From assembly GCA_030533445.1 (NCBI GenBank), contig CM060062.1, positions 17,688,164 to 17,752,163 on the forward strand: a stretch of 64,000 nt of DNA, read 5' to 3'. Positions 22,373 to 35,198 of this stretch are shown in pieces; position 1 is the stretch's first letter, and each line of letters opens with the position of its first letter. The notes beneath the pieces were generated by a model that was not told the origin of the DNA, did no database searches, and saw nothing but the letters and a program-made list of their open reading frames with translations. This stretch comes from Cyprinodon diabolis (lineage: Eukaryota; Chordata; Actinopteri; Cyprinodontiformes; Cyprinodontidae). Both the position numbers and the translations under genes were made by a program.

Positions 22373-25300
22373 GGATTTCTCTACCGGTATTGCATTTCTA
22401 AAGAAAGTTAAGGTTCACATCAGTTTTCAAGGGCTTGCAAATGATTTTCTGAACATGGAATGGAACACGCTAATATTGAACTTGCATTGAGCTAACATGT
22501 TCCACAGTAGCTTGTATGTTGAAGGTTATTATGCTAATAGAAGGTGAACATAATCCCCACTCTTAATCTCTCTTTTAGTATTACCCTATATTTAGCTCTA
22601 TTCATCTTCTCTTTTGACTCCGATAAGCCTTTCTGTCGCTGCTGAAGAAAAGCATGCCCACAGAATGCTGCTACCACAACCTTCACGGTGTGGATAAAGA
22701 TTTTAGTGTTATATGCATTTAGTTTTCTTCCATAATAAGTGTTGTGCATGTAGGCCAATAGGAGCATTCTTTCACCCATTTGTCTCTAAATATATATAAA
22801 TATAAAATACATCACAGGAACAGTTTTTTATTTTTTTTTTATTCCAATGGTTATCGATTTTGTGCTGCCATTGTTTTCAAGCCTAACAATTTTGGTGAAA
22901 AAGTATCTGCCACAAACAACAGATACTCGTCTTCTTTAATCTAGTGTTTTTCTCTAAGCTTGACAGCCGTGTCTGCAGCGCTCCACTGATGATTAAAGTG
23001 AAGTGGAGGTTTCAGGGGGTCAGACAGATCTTGTTTATCACTGTCTCTTCTTAGTCACTCTCAAAGTCACCTTAAATGGTCTCCTAACTGTGTTTGCACA
23101 CCCCCTATATGCCTATACCATATCCCTCTTTCCCCCTTGGAGCTCACCATTCCCCCGCCTGTGATGACTGACAGCTCGACTAATGCAGTAACAGCTGAGT
23201 ACAGTGTGAGGAGGAGTATTAGAGGGAGGGTCGGTAGTTAAAGCTCAGCAACCCATCTCCTCCTAGCTTGACTGCAGGATACACACCAGATGGGCCTTTG
23301 GTGTAGAAGGAGGATCCACGTGAAGCAGCTCTGCAGTGAGCCACGTCCAGATGGACAATAGCAGTAAATAAACCTCTATGGCATGGTCATGAGGCTTCAG
23401 CTCAAGATGGAGAGATTGATTCAAAGGATTTTAAATGTTTTGTCAATTATCCACTTTAGTCAGTTTGTTGCCCTCTGATTCTGAGCCTCAGTCATGGGCA
23501 TTAGAAAACAGGAATAGAGAAAAAGATACAGTTACTACACTTATGAAGACCATTAAAACAGTAAAGACAAAAGACCTTCTACAATTGCAAGAAATCTATG
23601 ACAATTCTCTCTACTAAACACAGCAAATAGTCATTTTACCATAAGGGACGCACAAAGACGAAGGGATGCACAAAAGTAAAAGATTACTTTTTTTTACTTT
23701 ATACCTTTTTCTGCCACTGATGCACTACCTACTGTGAAACACTTTGGTCAGCTGGATTGTTCATGTGAAATATAAATTAATTTGAATCGAAATAAACTGA
23801 AATTGATTAAAATAAACAATATGCCGATAAATTTGTTTATTCTGACCGGATGACTAACATTTTGAAACATTTTGTTTTATAAAACCGAAATCCCTTAAAT
23901 ATTTCTTAAATTATTCAATTGAACTAATATCGTGTATGTCAGAGCTAGACATACAAGACTGAAAAGAACAAAATGTGCTGAATAAAAAAAATGTTAACAC
24001 ATTAAACGGTCAGAAGTTCTGCATAACTCAACTCTTCAATATGTGAACATAAAAATATAAACACATTTCCTAAGAATGCTCCAAACTGAGTTCATCAGCT
24101 ACTTTTTTACTAGTTGAATGTTTCATACCAAGCTATGTTAGATTAACAAAATACAACTATGGGGCTTTTTGCCTTTTTTTTGTACGTTTTTTTTAATCCT
24201 GTAAATCTGATACATGACACAAACTGCTTTGATATGCGACACCTTTATTCACAGTTAAATTCACAATATTAATGATGAATCATCCATCCAGCCAGCCACT
24301 GTCTGTGCTTGCTCATCCATGCTGTGTTTCAGTGGAGCTGGTGTGGTTACCAAGGCAGGATTACACAGGACAAACAACCATACACACACTCCCACCTAAG
24401 GCCAGTTTAAGAGACTAATTAACCGACAATAAATCATTAAAATTGATTTCCTTTATTCTTTTACCATCATTAGTGTATGTTTTACTATATCAGCATAGCC
24501 TATATAGAATAGTCTTAGCTGTAACAACTTTGTATATTCCTGACAGTCTCCTCATTAAGACATCAGCTACTTAATATTCCATGGAGCCTTTTGATTTGAT
24601 GAAACCAAAAAGGCATGAATGCAAACTGATACTGGCTGGTGGCATAAAGGCGGCATGAGAAGAATGATGGCCAGAGGAGAAAGACTGCTGGCAGAATACT
24701 TGTGAGAATAAATTAACAGAAGCCCCGGCTACCTGTCTTTTATAGGAAGAATGAAAGCATAAGCGTGATAAGGGCGAAACAGGAAGGAGCATTCAGGGTC
24801 ACTCCGCAGTCTCTGCATGTCTTCTGACTGATGTTAATTTTCAATTGACTTTGACACCTAAACACAGATTTGAAGTTTAATTCATAGTAGATACAGAGTT
24901 TAGGAACAATTAATGCTAATTGCATTCAAATCTGTTTAATAAACATGTATTATTGTGTTTAATTAGCAGGTCAACACAGTTTACATGACATCAAATATGT
25001 TGTGACGGGTGCAGGAGATTGACTTTAAAAATCAGTTTGAAATGAAGAAGAAATGACCGTGCAACTAATTAGGATGGCAAATTCATGCATATTAAAAACC
25101 AAGTGTCAGAATCACATATTGCCACTTAAAGTTGATGAATCCTCCCTCCAACTAATTGGAACTCTCAGGAATCTGGAGTCTCATCACCTCCTTTTTGCCC
25201 CACATCTTAGCAAAGTTTATATAAACTAATCAGCCAACAAGCATGAAACAAAAGGAGAAAACCGAGGAAACACAATAAAGAAATCCCATTTTATCCTTTC

Positions 25301-25770
25301 ACACAATAATTGTGATTCAGCTAATTGCCTTATCAGTGCAAAGGAAGTCACACCAATATCCAGAAAGGCTTGCTTCCTCTCAGCTTCTTACCTGCACAAT
25401 GCATGTATCAGAAGTTCATTTTCAAGGAAAATAGGACCAATTTGATAGTTAAGAGATTTGCTAAAAGAGTGACTTAAACAGCAGACATGTCTATCGAAAA
25501 TAATACATTACCAACTAGAGGCAGTATAAGTTTGTTGTTTTTAATCAGTTTACTAAATATATCCATCCTATTTGAGACACATTATAAAAAGCTATTTTTT
25601 TCTCTATTGTTTCACACATTTGAACATCTTATTGATTTTCATTCTTTAGAAATGTTGTTTCACAATTAGTTTTAACTAAGAAAAGTTGTAGTTGAATGTC
25701 ATGAAAATAGAGTAAAAATAGTAGAGTAAGAATTAGTGGTACAAATCAAGAAGAAACTGCAAACTACTTA
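22373..25770. other. no gene seen
   Basis: AT-rich unique-looking sequence. Short frames only, no splice-flanked open block that stands out, no recognisable element ends. Confidence 0.55.
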
Positions 25771-25772
25771 TA

Positions 25773-26993
25773 CACTCACCGGCCACTTTATTAGGTACCC
25801 CATGCTAGTAACGGGTTGGACCCCCTTTTGCCTTCAGAACTGCCTCAATTCTTTGTGGCATAGATTCAACAAGGTGCTGGAAGCATTCCTCAGGGAGTTT
25901 GGTCCATATTGACATGATGGCATCACACAGTTGTCGCAGATTTGTCGGCTGCACATCCATGATGCGAATCTCCCGTTCCACCACATCCCAAAGATGCTCT
26001 ATTGGATTGAGATCTGGTGACTGTGGAAGCCATTTGAGTACAGTGAACTCATTGTCATGTTCAAGAAACCAGTCTGAGATGATTCCAGCTTTATGACATG
26101 GCGCATTATCCTGCTGAAAGTAGCCATCAGAAGTTGGGTACATTGTGGTCATAAAGGGATGGACATGGTCAGCAACAATACTCAGGTAGGCTGTGGCGTT
26201 GCAACGATGCTCAATTGGTACCAAGGGGCCCAAAGAGTGCCAAGAAAATATTCCCCACACCATGACACCACCACCACCAGCCTGAACCGTTGATACAAGG
26301 CAGGATGGATCCATGCTTTCATGTTGTAGACGCCAAATTCTGACCCTACCATCCGAATGTCGCAGCAGAAATCGAGACTCATCAGACCAGGCAACGTTTT
26401 TCCAATCTTCTATTGTCCAATTTCGATGAGCTTGTACAAATTGTAGCCTCAGTTTCCTGTTCTTAGCTGAAAGGAGTGGCACCCGGTGTGGTCTTCTGCT
26501 GCTGTAGCCCATCTGCCTCAAAGTTCGACGTACTGTGCGTTCAGAGATGCTCTTCTGCCCACCTTGGTTGTAACGGGTGGTTATTTGAGTCACTGTTGCC
26601 CTTCTATCAGCTCGAACCAGTCTGGCCATTCTCCTCTGACCTCTGGCATCAACAAGGCATTGCCGCCCACAGAACTGCCGCTCACTGGATGTTTTTTCTT
26701 TTTCGGACCATTCTCTGTAAACCCTATTGATGGTTGTGCGTGAAAATCCCAGTAGATCAGCAGTTTCTGAAATACTCAGACCAGCCCTTCTGGCACCAAC
26801 AATCATGCCATGTTCAAAGTCTCTCAAATCACCTTTCTTCCCCATACTGATGCACGGTTTGAACTGCAGGATATTGTCTTGACCATGTCTACATGCCTAA
26901 ATGCACTGAGCTGCCACCATGTGATTGGCTGCTTAGAAATTAAGTGTTAACGAGCAGTTGGACAGGTGTACCTAATAAAGTGGCCGGTGAGTG
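25773..26993 (-). mobile_element. Tc1/mariner transposon A, structurally complete
   Basis: 1221 bp with perfect 26-bp terminal inverted repeats (25773-25798 and 26968-26993; outer bases CACTCACCGGCCACTTTATT) and TA on both sides (25771-25772 and 26994-26995), the Tc1/mariner target duplication. It carries one intact transposase on the minus strand. Confidence 0.95.
25805..26845 (-). CDS. Tc1/mariner transposase, DD36E, intact
   Basis: 346 aa, no stop or frameshift. It would bind the element's ends in the nucleus, excise the DNA and insert it at TA. The N-terminal helix-turn-helix region (about 1-50: [20 protein letters not shown]) is followed by a second DNA-binding helical part to about 120. 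The catalytic triad is D155 (WSDESRF), D246 (FQQDNAPCH) and E283 (LNPIEHLWD). Counting residues, 36 lie between the second Asp and the Glu, not the usual 34, so it is a DD36E type (I recall such a group described as Incomer; the assignment is from memory). The GGGGVMVWG motif is present. The start MGKKGDL is the only ATG near the usual position. The usual GRPR motif is degenerate (CGRQC). Confidence 0.93.
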   Translation of the reverse strand: MGKKGDLRDFEHGMIVGARRAGLSISETADLLGFSRTTINRVYREWSEKEKTSSERQFCGRQCLVDARGQRRMARLVRADRRATVTQITTRYNQGGQKSISERTVRRTLRQMGYSSRRPHRVPLLSAKNRKLRLQFVQAHRNWTIEDWKNVAWSDESRFLLRHSDGRVRIWRLQHESMDPSCLVSTVQAGGGGVMVWGIFSWHSLGPLVPIEHRCNATAYLSIVADHVHPFMTTMYPTSDGYFQQDNAPCHKAGIISDWFLEHDNEFTVLKWLPQSPDLNPIEHLWDVVEREIRIMDVQPTNLRQLCDAIMSIWTKLPEECFQHLVESMPQRIEAVLKAKGGPTRY

Positions 26994-26995
26994 TA

Positions 26996-28559
26996 GTATG
27001 AATGGTGACATGAACTTTTTGAGGAGTGTTACATATAAAGGATCTTTACTGACAGCATAAGGTCAGCAAGCGCTTAGCATGTCTTTCTTAAAAACTTTTT
27101 GCAGTTTTTGTACGATTGAAAGAAATGTATGGGAGCACAGAAAGACAGTGCAGTTTCATATGTATATTTCATATGTATATTTAGGAGATTGTATGTTATA
27201 GACCATGTTATAGATTGTATGTTATAGACCATAATAACGAAGTGCAAAGAGTGGGTTAGAGTAGCCAAATAAGTATAAAAGCACTATTTCAAAGATTTAC
27301 TCAATGTACATGGGGGGGGAGATGTATGAAAAGCTGAGTAGTTGGTTGTAATGCTTTTTTTTAGGCATGATGTAATCATTGAAAAGGGGGCGTACCTTGT
27401 TACCTTAGCATAAAATAACAGATGAATGAAAATCAATAAAATTTTTGCAAAATCAATTAAGCCACAAATATTTATATTTTTAAAACTAATCTTAAAACAA
27501 ACACGTATAGTAAGCAATGCATTCACTTTTAGCGTTTTAAATACTTTACTTTTATACTAAATACACTGGACATACCTTTGGTAATTTTAGAGTGAAAGTA
27601 AGATATAATATACAGTATACAAAAAATCGGTTTCATATAAAACCTGAAAAACATGCCGAGAACTAGTATGCAGTCTACTTCTACTCAAATCCTCCTTAAT
27701 AAAATCAAAGCAACTAGTTATGTGGTTTATCTACCTAGTGAGTAGATTACACCTTTGTGCAATTTAGACTCAGTTTAAAAAGAGCTGTTCTAAGTACAGT
27801 ACAAAGAGAGAGTTGGTCACAAACAGCACCTTTAATAGCTAGGAACACACCATACAGGACAGATTTCCAGTTGAGGAGAAGTTTAAAGCAGGGTTAGAGT
27901 ATTACACCACTGCTTGCCTAATAGGACCATAAAAGAACTGGCTTAAACAGAGAAGCACCTGGGTCATCTATTGTAGCTTCGGAAGAGATTCACAAGTTGG
28001 TGGGGAATTCTGACAGGACAGCTATTAGTCAGGTAATCCCCAAGAAAACCAGCTAGAGGTTACAAAAAATGAAACAAGGCATGGCAACAAAACATAAGCT
28101 TAAGTAGAAGAATAGTCTACTGTATATAATTAATACACTTCCCTTGATGGGCCCTTTTCGGGTCCTTGGTTGGTCCTTGGCTTGTCCCTTACATTTCTTT
28201 TTTAAACATCAACCTTTGTACTAAAATATTCTTTCTGTCATGATTTGTGGACATTAAGATCTAAATTGAAGCGTTATCTCCTAGTCAGACCCTGTAATTC
28301 AGTGAAAGGGTTGATCAGAGTAAAAAATTATGCACTCCAGTTTCTGTAGGTTGGATGGGATTTTGCTGGGAGTTGCAGGGAAGTGGGCTGCCATTCGGCT
28401 GGCGTTTGACTGGGAGGGACCATTTTGAATGGCTGCTACTGTATAATTCACTGACCCAAATCTACTTTATAATCCAGACTTGAAATTTCTGCTCAAGGAT
28501 GGTTACCATTCAATCTGACTGAGTTTAAACTATTTTGCAAAATATTGACCCGAGCATAA
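26996..28559. other. no gene seen; short tandem repeats
   Basis: A 26-bp unit (GATTGTATGTTATAGACCAT plus 6 bases) is repeated almost twice at 27186-27232, beside a duplicated CATATGTATATTT at 27160-27183. Nothing coding is recognised in the rest. Confidence 0.55.
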
Positions 28560-29160
28560 ATGCATGCCAAACATTTGGGATTTTTTATTTGCAAAAGCCT
28601 ATATCTATGTTCCAGTCTCACTAAACTTCAAAACGCTGCGGCGGTGAGGTTACTGACTAATACAAACAGAGGGGCTGATATTACGCTGATTGTAAAAGCT
28701 CTTTTTTGGCTCCCAGTCTCTTTTTGGTCCCAGTTTAAAATCCCGGTGCTGACCTTCACAGCCTTTCACAGTCAGGCTCCCTCCTACATTATAGATTTCT
28801 TGTGTCTTTATACCAACTCTCAGAGGCAGAGGTCTCAGGACCTGAACCTGCTCATGGTCCCTCATACTCCTTAGTGGACCAGGGGGAGATCGCTCCTTTT
28901 AGGTGGTCGAGCCGGCGCTCTGGAACGATTTCCCGTTTTTCTTGCACTGACTTGATTCTGTTGATGTTTTTAAGAGGGAACTGAAAACCTATTTGTTTAA
29001 GAAAGCATTTCAATTCTAGTAGATTAAGGGTTGTTTTATGGCCATGTCTATTGTTACTGTAAATGCATTTTCATTTGTCTTGTCATTTTGTTAAGCACTT
29101 TGTGGCCTCTATGTCTGTGAAAGGCTATATAAATAAACATTATTTACTTACTTACTTTTA
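28560..29160 (+). pseudogene. L2-type LINE, 5'-truncated 3' end
   Basis: The plus strand encodes the C-terminal tail of an L2-like ORF2 in broken frames: LTKLQNAAAVRLLTNTNRGA, LFWLPVSFWSQFKIPVLTF and HSQAPSYIIDFL. It then stops at 28872-28874 and shifts frame, ending LDSVDVFKRELKTYLFKKAF. A short 3' UTR (TTAAGCACTTTGTGGCCTCT ... GCTATATAAATAAACATTAT) and a (TTAC)n-like tail follow, typical of fish L2 ends. RT and endonuclease domains are absent. Dead fossil. Confidence 0.85.
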
Positions 29161-29354
29161 TTGCTACGCACTACTTTGTTTAGGTCTTAAAGGATTACAA
29201 CAATTTACAGTTAAATTTGTCATCATAATGATGTCATGTCAAACACCAAAACAAAGTTTTCAGTCTAGCTTTAGATTTTAGAGTCAAAAGTGTGAACATG
29301 AATCTACAAATGATTTTAACCACAACTCTTTCTTTACTACAGTAAACTCTGTAC

Positions 29355-29512
29355 CTGAGCATCAACGAGGAGGTGCCGCATCAGGTTCATGGACTTCTGC
29401 AGCGACTCTTTCTCCGGAGGAGCATAGGCTTGCTCTTCCTGTTCCAGGGACTTGGGTCTGGTAACCATAAAGTTTGCAATCTGGTCATTTATGTTGTTCA
29501 GCGACTGCACAG
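29355..29512 (-). CDS. internal coding exon of an unrecognised host gene
   Basis: On the minus strand a strong acceptor (TTTTGTCTCTCCCTATAG) precedes the exon and CAG|GTACAG follows. The 158-nt exon starts in phase 1 and ends in phase 0, with no stop in that phase. Joined to the exon at 62686-62761 (which ends one base into a codon) it completes a Thr codon and reads VQSLNNINDQIANFMVTRPK, then 32 more residues ending RHLLVDAQ. The peptide is helical, charged and low in Cys and Trp, with an acidic Glu/Gln-rich middle (EQEEQAYAPPEKE). I do not recognise the protein. Exact phase fit and good splice sites make a real exon likely; the intron to the first exon would be about 33 kb, holding Tc1 elements B and C and the LINE. 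Confidence 0.7.
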
Positions 29513-32500
29513 CTATAGGGAGAGACAAAAGTAAAATATTAAAGATGCATTACTTTTATTTTAATTTATTAAATTTTTCATAAAGCAGATATATTTAAGT
29601 GAACCACAAGCTTCTGTTGCATAAAAAGATATATTTCTTACATTTTAAAATGTTTAATGAACATCTTATTGCTTAGAAAAACAGAGGCAATAAGACAATA
29701 GTTTTCTGCTGTCACCAACTTTCTCTTTCAACATCATCTCTGATTGAGAATGTTCCATTTCAGCCAAAGACCCATCCTGTTTTTGTTTCCCTGCTCTTTC
29801 CCCTGTGTGTCCCTGGCAAACCTCTCCTGTCAGGTTTCCTTAAAACCGTACAACTTTTACTGTACTTCCTGCATCTAAAATCCATACACACACTTCCTAA
29901 ACACACTTCCCATTGAGAGACCCGAGGTCTGTGAAGGGTCATGGCAATTATTTCCGCTGGAAACTTAGGATAAACGAAGGCGGGAAGGCAGGGATGATTT
30001 CCATATTAGGTTCAAAAAAGCGCATATTTTCAATTTTACATGAGTTGCTATTCTAACCCCTGAAGTGTCTTTCCGCTTCTTACCAGCATCTGCCTCCTTC
30101 TAAAACCTAAAAGTAACTTTTTTAGTTAGAAAGGAAGTTGGGCGACTGGCCATCTCTCTAGAGGTTATTTTATACAAACCCTAAGCTATTAAATCTATTA
30201 TGTTTTGCTTAAATCCTCTGTTGGCACATTTCTGCCAAATAAAGAAATGCAACCTGCCTAATCCCAGTGAGTAGGATGATTGGAGGCCAAGCAGCTGGAT
30301 AAGGTATTTTCAGGATGCAAATGTAAAGCCTCTTTCAGACACAAACACCCATGCACAGAGAAAGAGACAGACACAGAGAGAGGAGAGAGAGAGGGGCTAG
30401 ATTATGTGTTGCGTAACTACAAAATTATATCACCACCATGGCTGACATTTCCAAGCAAACAAGCTTTGAGGAGGAAATTTGACAAGTCAGGATTGAAAGC
30501 AGAACAGATAAGAAAGAAACAAAAGACCTGAAGAGGAAGACAACGTCTCCCCGAGGTGAGAGTTGAGCTGAAGTCAGAATAATGAATAAGCGAATAGGGT
30601 GGTTTTGCCTGAATTGCAAACACTTTAGTAAGTCTGAGAGTTTAAAAAATCAGACACAAAATTATGGACCAAAGAACCCTATCAAATAAAGAGATTAGGT
30701 ATTAAATCTATTTTTAAAATTATCATAATCTGATTTCCTTCTGGGTTTAGAGGAGCAGATTTAATGCACAGCCACAGTGCCCTCTACTGGACAAAACTAA
30801 AACTTGTATACATTTCAGTTAAAGCCAGGTGTTGAACAAAGAATAATAAGACAAACTGACCTGCAGATATTAATAGCCTATAAGGTTTTGGCATGAGGAA
30901 GCATTTTAAAAAAGAAAAAAAAATTCTCATATCATGATCAGTTTCCCACTCTGGTTGTACTGACTGTTCGGGATATAATTATATATGTTTGCCTGCACAA
31001 AAAACTTAATCTTAAAATAATCACATAATCTGCATTTCAACCATTTTGAGTGATAAATAAAATATTGATTTCAAGAGCTTACTTCACCCAAATAATAAAT
31101 AGTTTTTTTTTTTAAGTTTTGTCATTAGGTGATTTTTTTGATAAATATTAATTTGGTTGGCCTGAATACTTTTTAAATGTAGAGGTAATGATAATTGTAC
31201 TGGAAACACTGACAACTAACAAACTATTCAGATTTCTCTGGTCTTTTTGTAATTATTCAAATTAGGCATCATGGAAGTGTGTATTTCTGGGAAAGTCTAT
31301 AAAAATGACCATAAAAGATACAAAAAAGTTACAATAAAAGTTTTCTAAGTCTAAAACATACAGTCATATTTAGCAAAATGTTAAGTCAATAAAAAAAATA
31401 CAAATACAGTTTCGAAGCTAAGTTTTTGGGTGGGTTATATATCTACAAAGATATATAGTGTGACTGAAAAACATAGAAGTTTTACTTATCAAGTGGTGAT
31501 ATGACAAGATATGAGTGAGATTAGATTTTGTTTATTATACTTAATGAAAAAATAACCCCAAAGGCTTTTCTAGATTTATGACAATACATATTTAAGGAAA
31601 GCACACAATATTGTTCAAATTAAAATCCATAGTCATCGACCACAAAACCTAAAGTATATGCTGAAATCAATAAAATTATTTTTGTTTAAGTGAATAGTAA
31701 CCCTTAATATGCTGACCTTTACCCTGCATATTGATTATTTAACATTGATTACCTCTCTGGTCACTGAGCCTCTGTAAGTTACAACTCTATGGTCTCAAAG
31801 TGTTATTTTAACGACAAACTATAAACCGGTTGAATAAGATTCTTAATCATTGGGTTTTAAAGCTCTAGTAGGATGGAAAAAACCTGGATGCATTCAAAAG
31901 CAGAAGAGGCCATCTTTGGAACAGTGTCGCCAAGGCAGCTTTTAATCTGTTTGATGATGTCGCGCCTGGAGGATGTAATGCAAGAAGGAGGAAGTTTTGA
32001 GTGTCCTGTCCTTGTTAGTTTTTCTGCTGTCTTCTGTTTCCTTTCAATTAATCAGTTGATCTACTGTATGTTTCCCATTGCTGCACAGAAAGCCTGTTTA
32101 TTAGAACACAATGTTTAAAACTTAATTCAGATGTAATCTTAGAGTTAATGTTTGGTTTATTTCATTGTTTCATGATTTGCTTAGATTAATGATTAAAATA
32201 AATGTGGAACCACATAGCAAGGTAGTTTTATTTGATTTCAATGGATAAATGGAAGCATATATGGGAATGAATACTTTGTCAATCTTAATATTCTTGTATT
32301 AATGCTGAGAATATGGCCTCACTAAAGAGAGAACTCCTAAATGCAGAAAATGTTAATATGCTCACCCTTCTATGCTGGCATCCAAATTTCTATAAACACT
32401 GAGCTTAAGTAAAAGTTAAGGACTGAAAGATCTATTCATTTATAATGTTGTTTTAGCAATTTAAAGTATTTTATTTACAGAGAATAATGTTTAGAATTTA

Positions 32501-33946
32501 TTTTATAGATGTTCATTTATAGAGTTGTTAAATAAAGGATAGTGGCATCACGACAAAATAAAGAAAGATGTGTGTAGACCAGAAGAACTACAAAAAAAAG
32601 TATGCATCTTTAGCATCTATGCATCATATTTAGTTATTTTAACAGAATTGATTAATGTAAGTGAGGTAGGACGTGAAACAATTGTGTCAAAGTAACTAAA
32701 TCGTCTTGAGTAGATGCAAAAGATGCATGAATTATTTTTTTCAGTCAGTTGAATTAAAATATTTCTAGTGACAGTCGTGTCATTTTTTAATGACAGAAAA
32801 AAAAAACAGGGTTCTCAACTACAACAATAATCATTAGTGCAGTTCTGCTCTGCAACTACCAAAAACTGAGCATCATTCTAACCACAAATGTAAAAGAAAA
32901 CATTGTCTTGAACAAGAATGCAACAATTTATAGTGAGTGCAATTCTGCAAAACCTGAAATAGATTTCCCTTGAAGCTTGCTTTCGGCAAATATAAAACTG
33001 ATAAAAGAGAGCCAGAGGTATAAGCTGAAGGGTAATAATAAATAAGGTTGACATTTCCATCATTTGATCTTAAAGCTCTTTGTTTTATGTTTGTCTCAAC
33101 AGCATAAAAGCTAAAGGTGCCTTACATGTTCTCATTTCATACAAACTCCAGAATAGAAACTTTTAGAAATGCTGGAAAACATGGAGAACTATGAAAGAAA
33201 TCCAATTAAAGATAATGGTAGAAAATATTTATATTTCCTGCTATATCATTATGGCGGGGGTTAAGAAATGGTAGATCACAATGGATGTTAAAATGAGTGC
33301 AACGTCCTGTATTCACCTATTAATATCGGATCACTGTTATTTCTCACTCATTGCTTCTCCTCCCTTTCCTTTTATTTGGCATCAGCTGATGTAGATTTGG
33401 TAGTGGACAGCCATAAGTGAAACGTCTACCTTAAACCTTTAAAACAAATCCTCTAAGCTGTTTTTGCATATGTACTGAAACAGCGTAGCAAGCTCAGTTG
33501 CAGGAATTTCTGTCTTATTTTTAAAGGGTTGCACACAATAATACTTAAAATAATACCTTTCACATCTGCTGAACTATTTTTGTGCATTAATCTGATTCTT
33601 TCCAGTCTAAGATGTAAAATAAAAGCAAGACGTTTTTTTTTATCCAAATTATGTACAGAAGAATGATGGGAGGAAATGGAGAAACGTTTTAACAGTGCTA
33701 TACAATGCTGCCCCCTGTTGGTATAAGAAAAAATGAAACCTCGCTGGTCCTATTACATTTAAAACTATGAGATCATTTTACCACACCACAAAAATGAATC
33801 GAAAGGAGACATTATTCAGACGAGAATGATATAAAATCCTGCAACTTCTGTCAGATATTTACCAATATAGAGCATAGCACATTGAGATCCATATACAGAA
33901 ATTAATTGACTGAATGTTTCTCAGCAGATGATACATGGTGTATAAA
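29513..33946. other. no gene seen (intron of the minus-strand gene)
   Basis: AT-rich. A purine-rich stretch lies at 30358-30396 (GAGACAGACACAGAGAGAGG-like). No recognisable domain or element boundary. Confidence 0.55.
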
Positions 33947-33948
33947 TA

Positions 33949-35196
33949 CACTATATTGCCAAAAGTATTTGCTCACCTGCCTTGACTCACATATGAGCTT
34001 AAGTGACATCCCGTTCCTAATCCATAGGGTTCAATATGACGTCGGTCCACCCTTTGCAGCTAGAACAGCTTCAACTCTTCTGGGAAGGCTGTCCACAAGG
34101 TTTAGGAGTGTGTTTATGGGAATTTTTGACCATTCTTCCAGAAGCGCATTTGTGAGGTCGCACACTGATGTTGGACGAGAAGGCCTGGCTCTCAGTCTCC
34201 GCTCTAATTCATCCCAAAGGTGTTCTATCGGGTTGAGGTCAGGACTCTGTGCAGGCCAGTCAAGTTCATCCACACCAGACTCTGTCATCCATGTCTTTAT
34301 GGACCTTGCTTTGTGCACTGGTGCACAGTCATGTTGGAAGAGGAAGGGGCCAGCTCCAAACTGTTCCCACAAAGTTGGGAGCATGGAATTGTCCAAAATG
34401 TCTTGGTATGCTGAAGCATTCAGAGTTCCTTTCACTGGAACTAAGGGGCCAAGCCCAGCTCCTGAAAAACAACCCCACACCATAATCCCCCCTCCACCAA
34501 ACTTTACACTTGGCACAATGCAGTCAGACAAGTACCGTTCTCCTGGCAACCGCCAAACCCAGACCCGTCCATCAGATTGCCAGATGGAGAAGCGCGATTC
34601 GTCACTCCAGAGAACGCGTCTCCACTGCTCTAGAGTCCAGTGGCGGCGTGCTTTACACCACCGCATCCGACGCTTTGCATTGCACTTGGTTATGTATGGC
34701 TTGGATGCAGCTGCTCGACCATGGAAACCCATTCCATGAAGCTCTCTGCGCACTGTTCTTGAGCTAATCTGAAGGCCACATGAAGTTTGGAGGTCTGTAG
34801 TGATTGACTCTGCAGAAAGTTGGCGACCTCTTCGCACTATGCGCTTCAGCATCCGCTGACCCCGCTCCGTCAGTTTACGTGGCCTACCACTTCGTGGCTG
34901 AGTTGCTGTCGTTCCCAAACACTTCCATTTTCTTATAATACAGCTGACAGTTGACTGTGGAATATTTAGGAGCGAGGAAATTTCACGACTGGATTTGTTG
35001 CACAGGTGGCATCCTATCACAGTTCCACGCTGGAATTCACTGAGCTCCTGAGAGCGACCCATTCTTTCACAAATGTTTGTAAAAACAGTCTGCATGCCTA
35101 GGTGCTTGAATTTATACACCTGTGGCCATGGAAGTGATTGGAACACCTGATTCCAATAATTTGGATGGGTGAGCAAATACTTTTGGCAATATAGTG
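33949..35196 (-). mobile_element. Tc1/mariner transposon B, structurally complete
   Basis: 1248 bp with perfect 29-bp terminal inverted repeats (33949-33977 and 35168-35196; CACTATATTGCCAAAAGTAT at the outer end) flanked by TA (33947-33948 and 35197-35198). One intact transposase on the minus strand. Confidence 0.95.
34031..35062 (-). CDS. Tc1 transposase, DD34E, intact
   Basis: 343 aa counted from the ATG at 35062 ([10 protein letters not shown]), the usual Tc1 start; the frame is open 38 codons further upstream, into the inverted repeat, but that part is unlikely to be coding. Paired-like DNA-binding region: [20 protein letters not shown] (about 24-43), the AT-hook-like GRPRK (59-63), then a second HTH around 70-115 ([17 protein letters not shown]). 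Catalytic residues are D154 (WSDESRF), D245 (FQHDCAPVH) and E280 (LNPIEHLWD), 34 residues apart, the classic Tc1 spacing. GGGGIMVWG precedes the second Asp. No stop or frameshift. It is clearly a different family from the transposases at 25805 and 39297. Confidence 0.94.
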   Translation of the reverse strand: MGRSQELSEFQRGTVIGCHLCNKSSREISSLLNIPQSTVSCIIRKWKCLGTTATQPRSGRPRKLTERGQRMLKRIVRRGRQLSAESITTDLQTSCGLQISSRTVRRELHGMGFHGRAAASKPYITKCNAKRRMRWCKARRHWTLEQWRRVLWSDESRFSIWQSDGRVWVWRLPGERYLSDCIVPSVKFGGGGIMVWGCFSGAGLGPLVPVKGTLNASAYQDILDNSMLPTLWEQFGAGPFLFQHDCAPVHKARSIKTWMTESGVDELDWPAQSPDLNPIEHLWDELERRLRARPSRPTSVCDLTNALLEEWSKIPINTLLNLVDSLPRRVEAVLAAKGGPTSY

Positions 35197-35198
35197 TA

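Noticed and set aside
33906..34739. 277-codon plus frame over transposon B
   Set aside because: Antisense shadow of the transposase on the minus strand; no motif.
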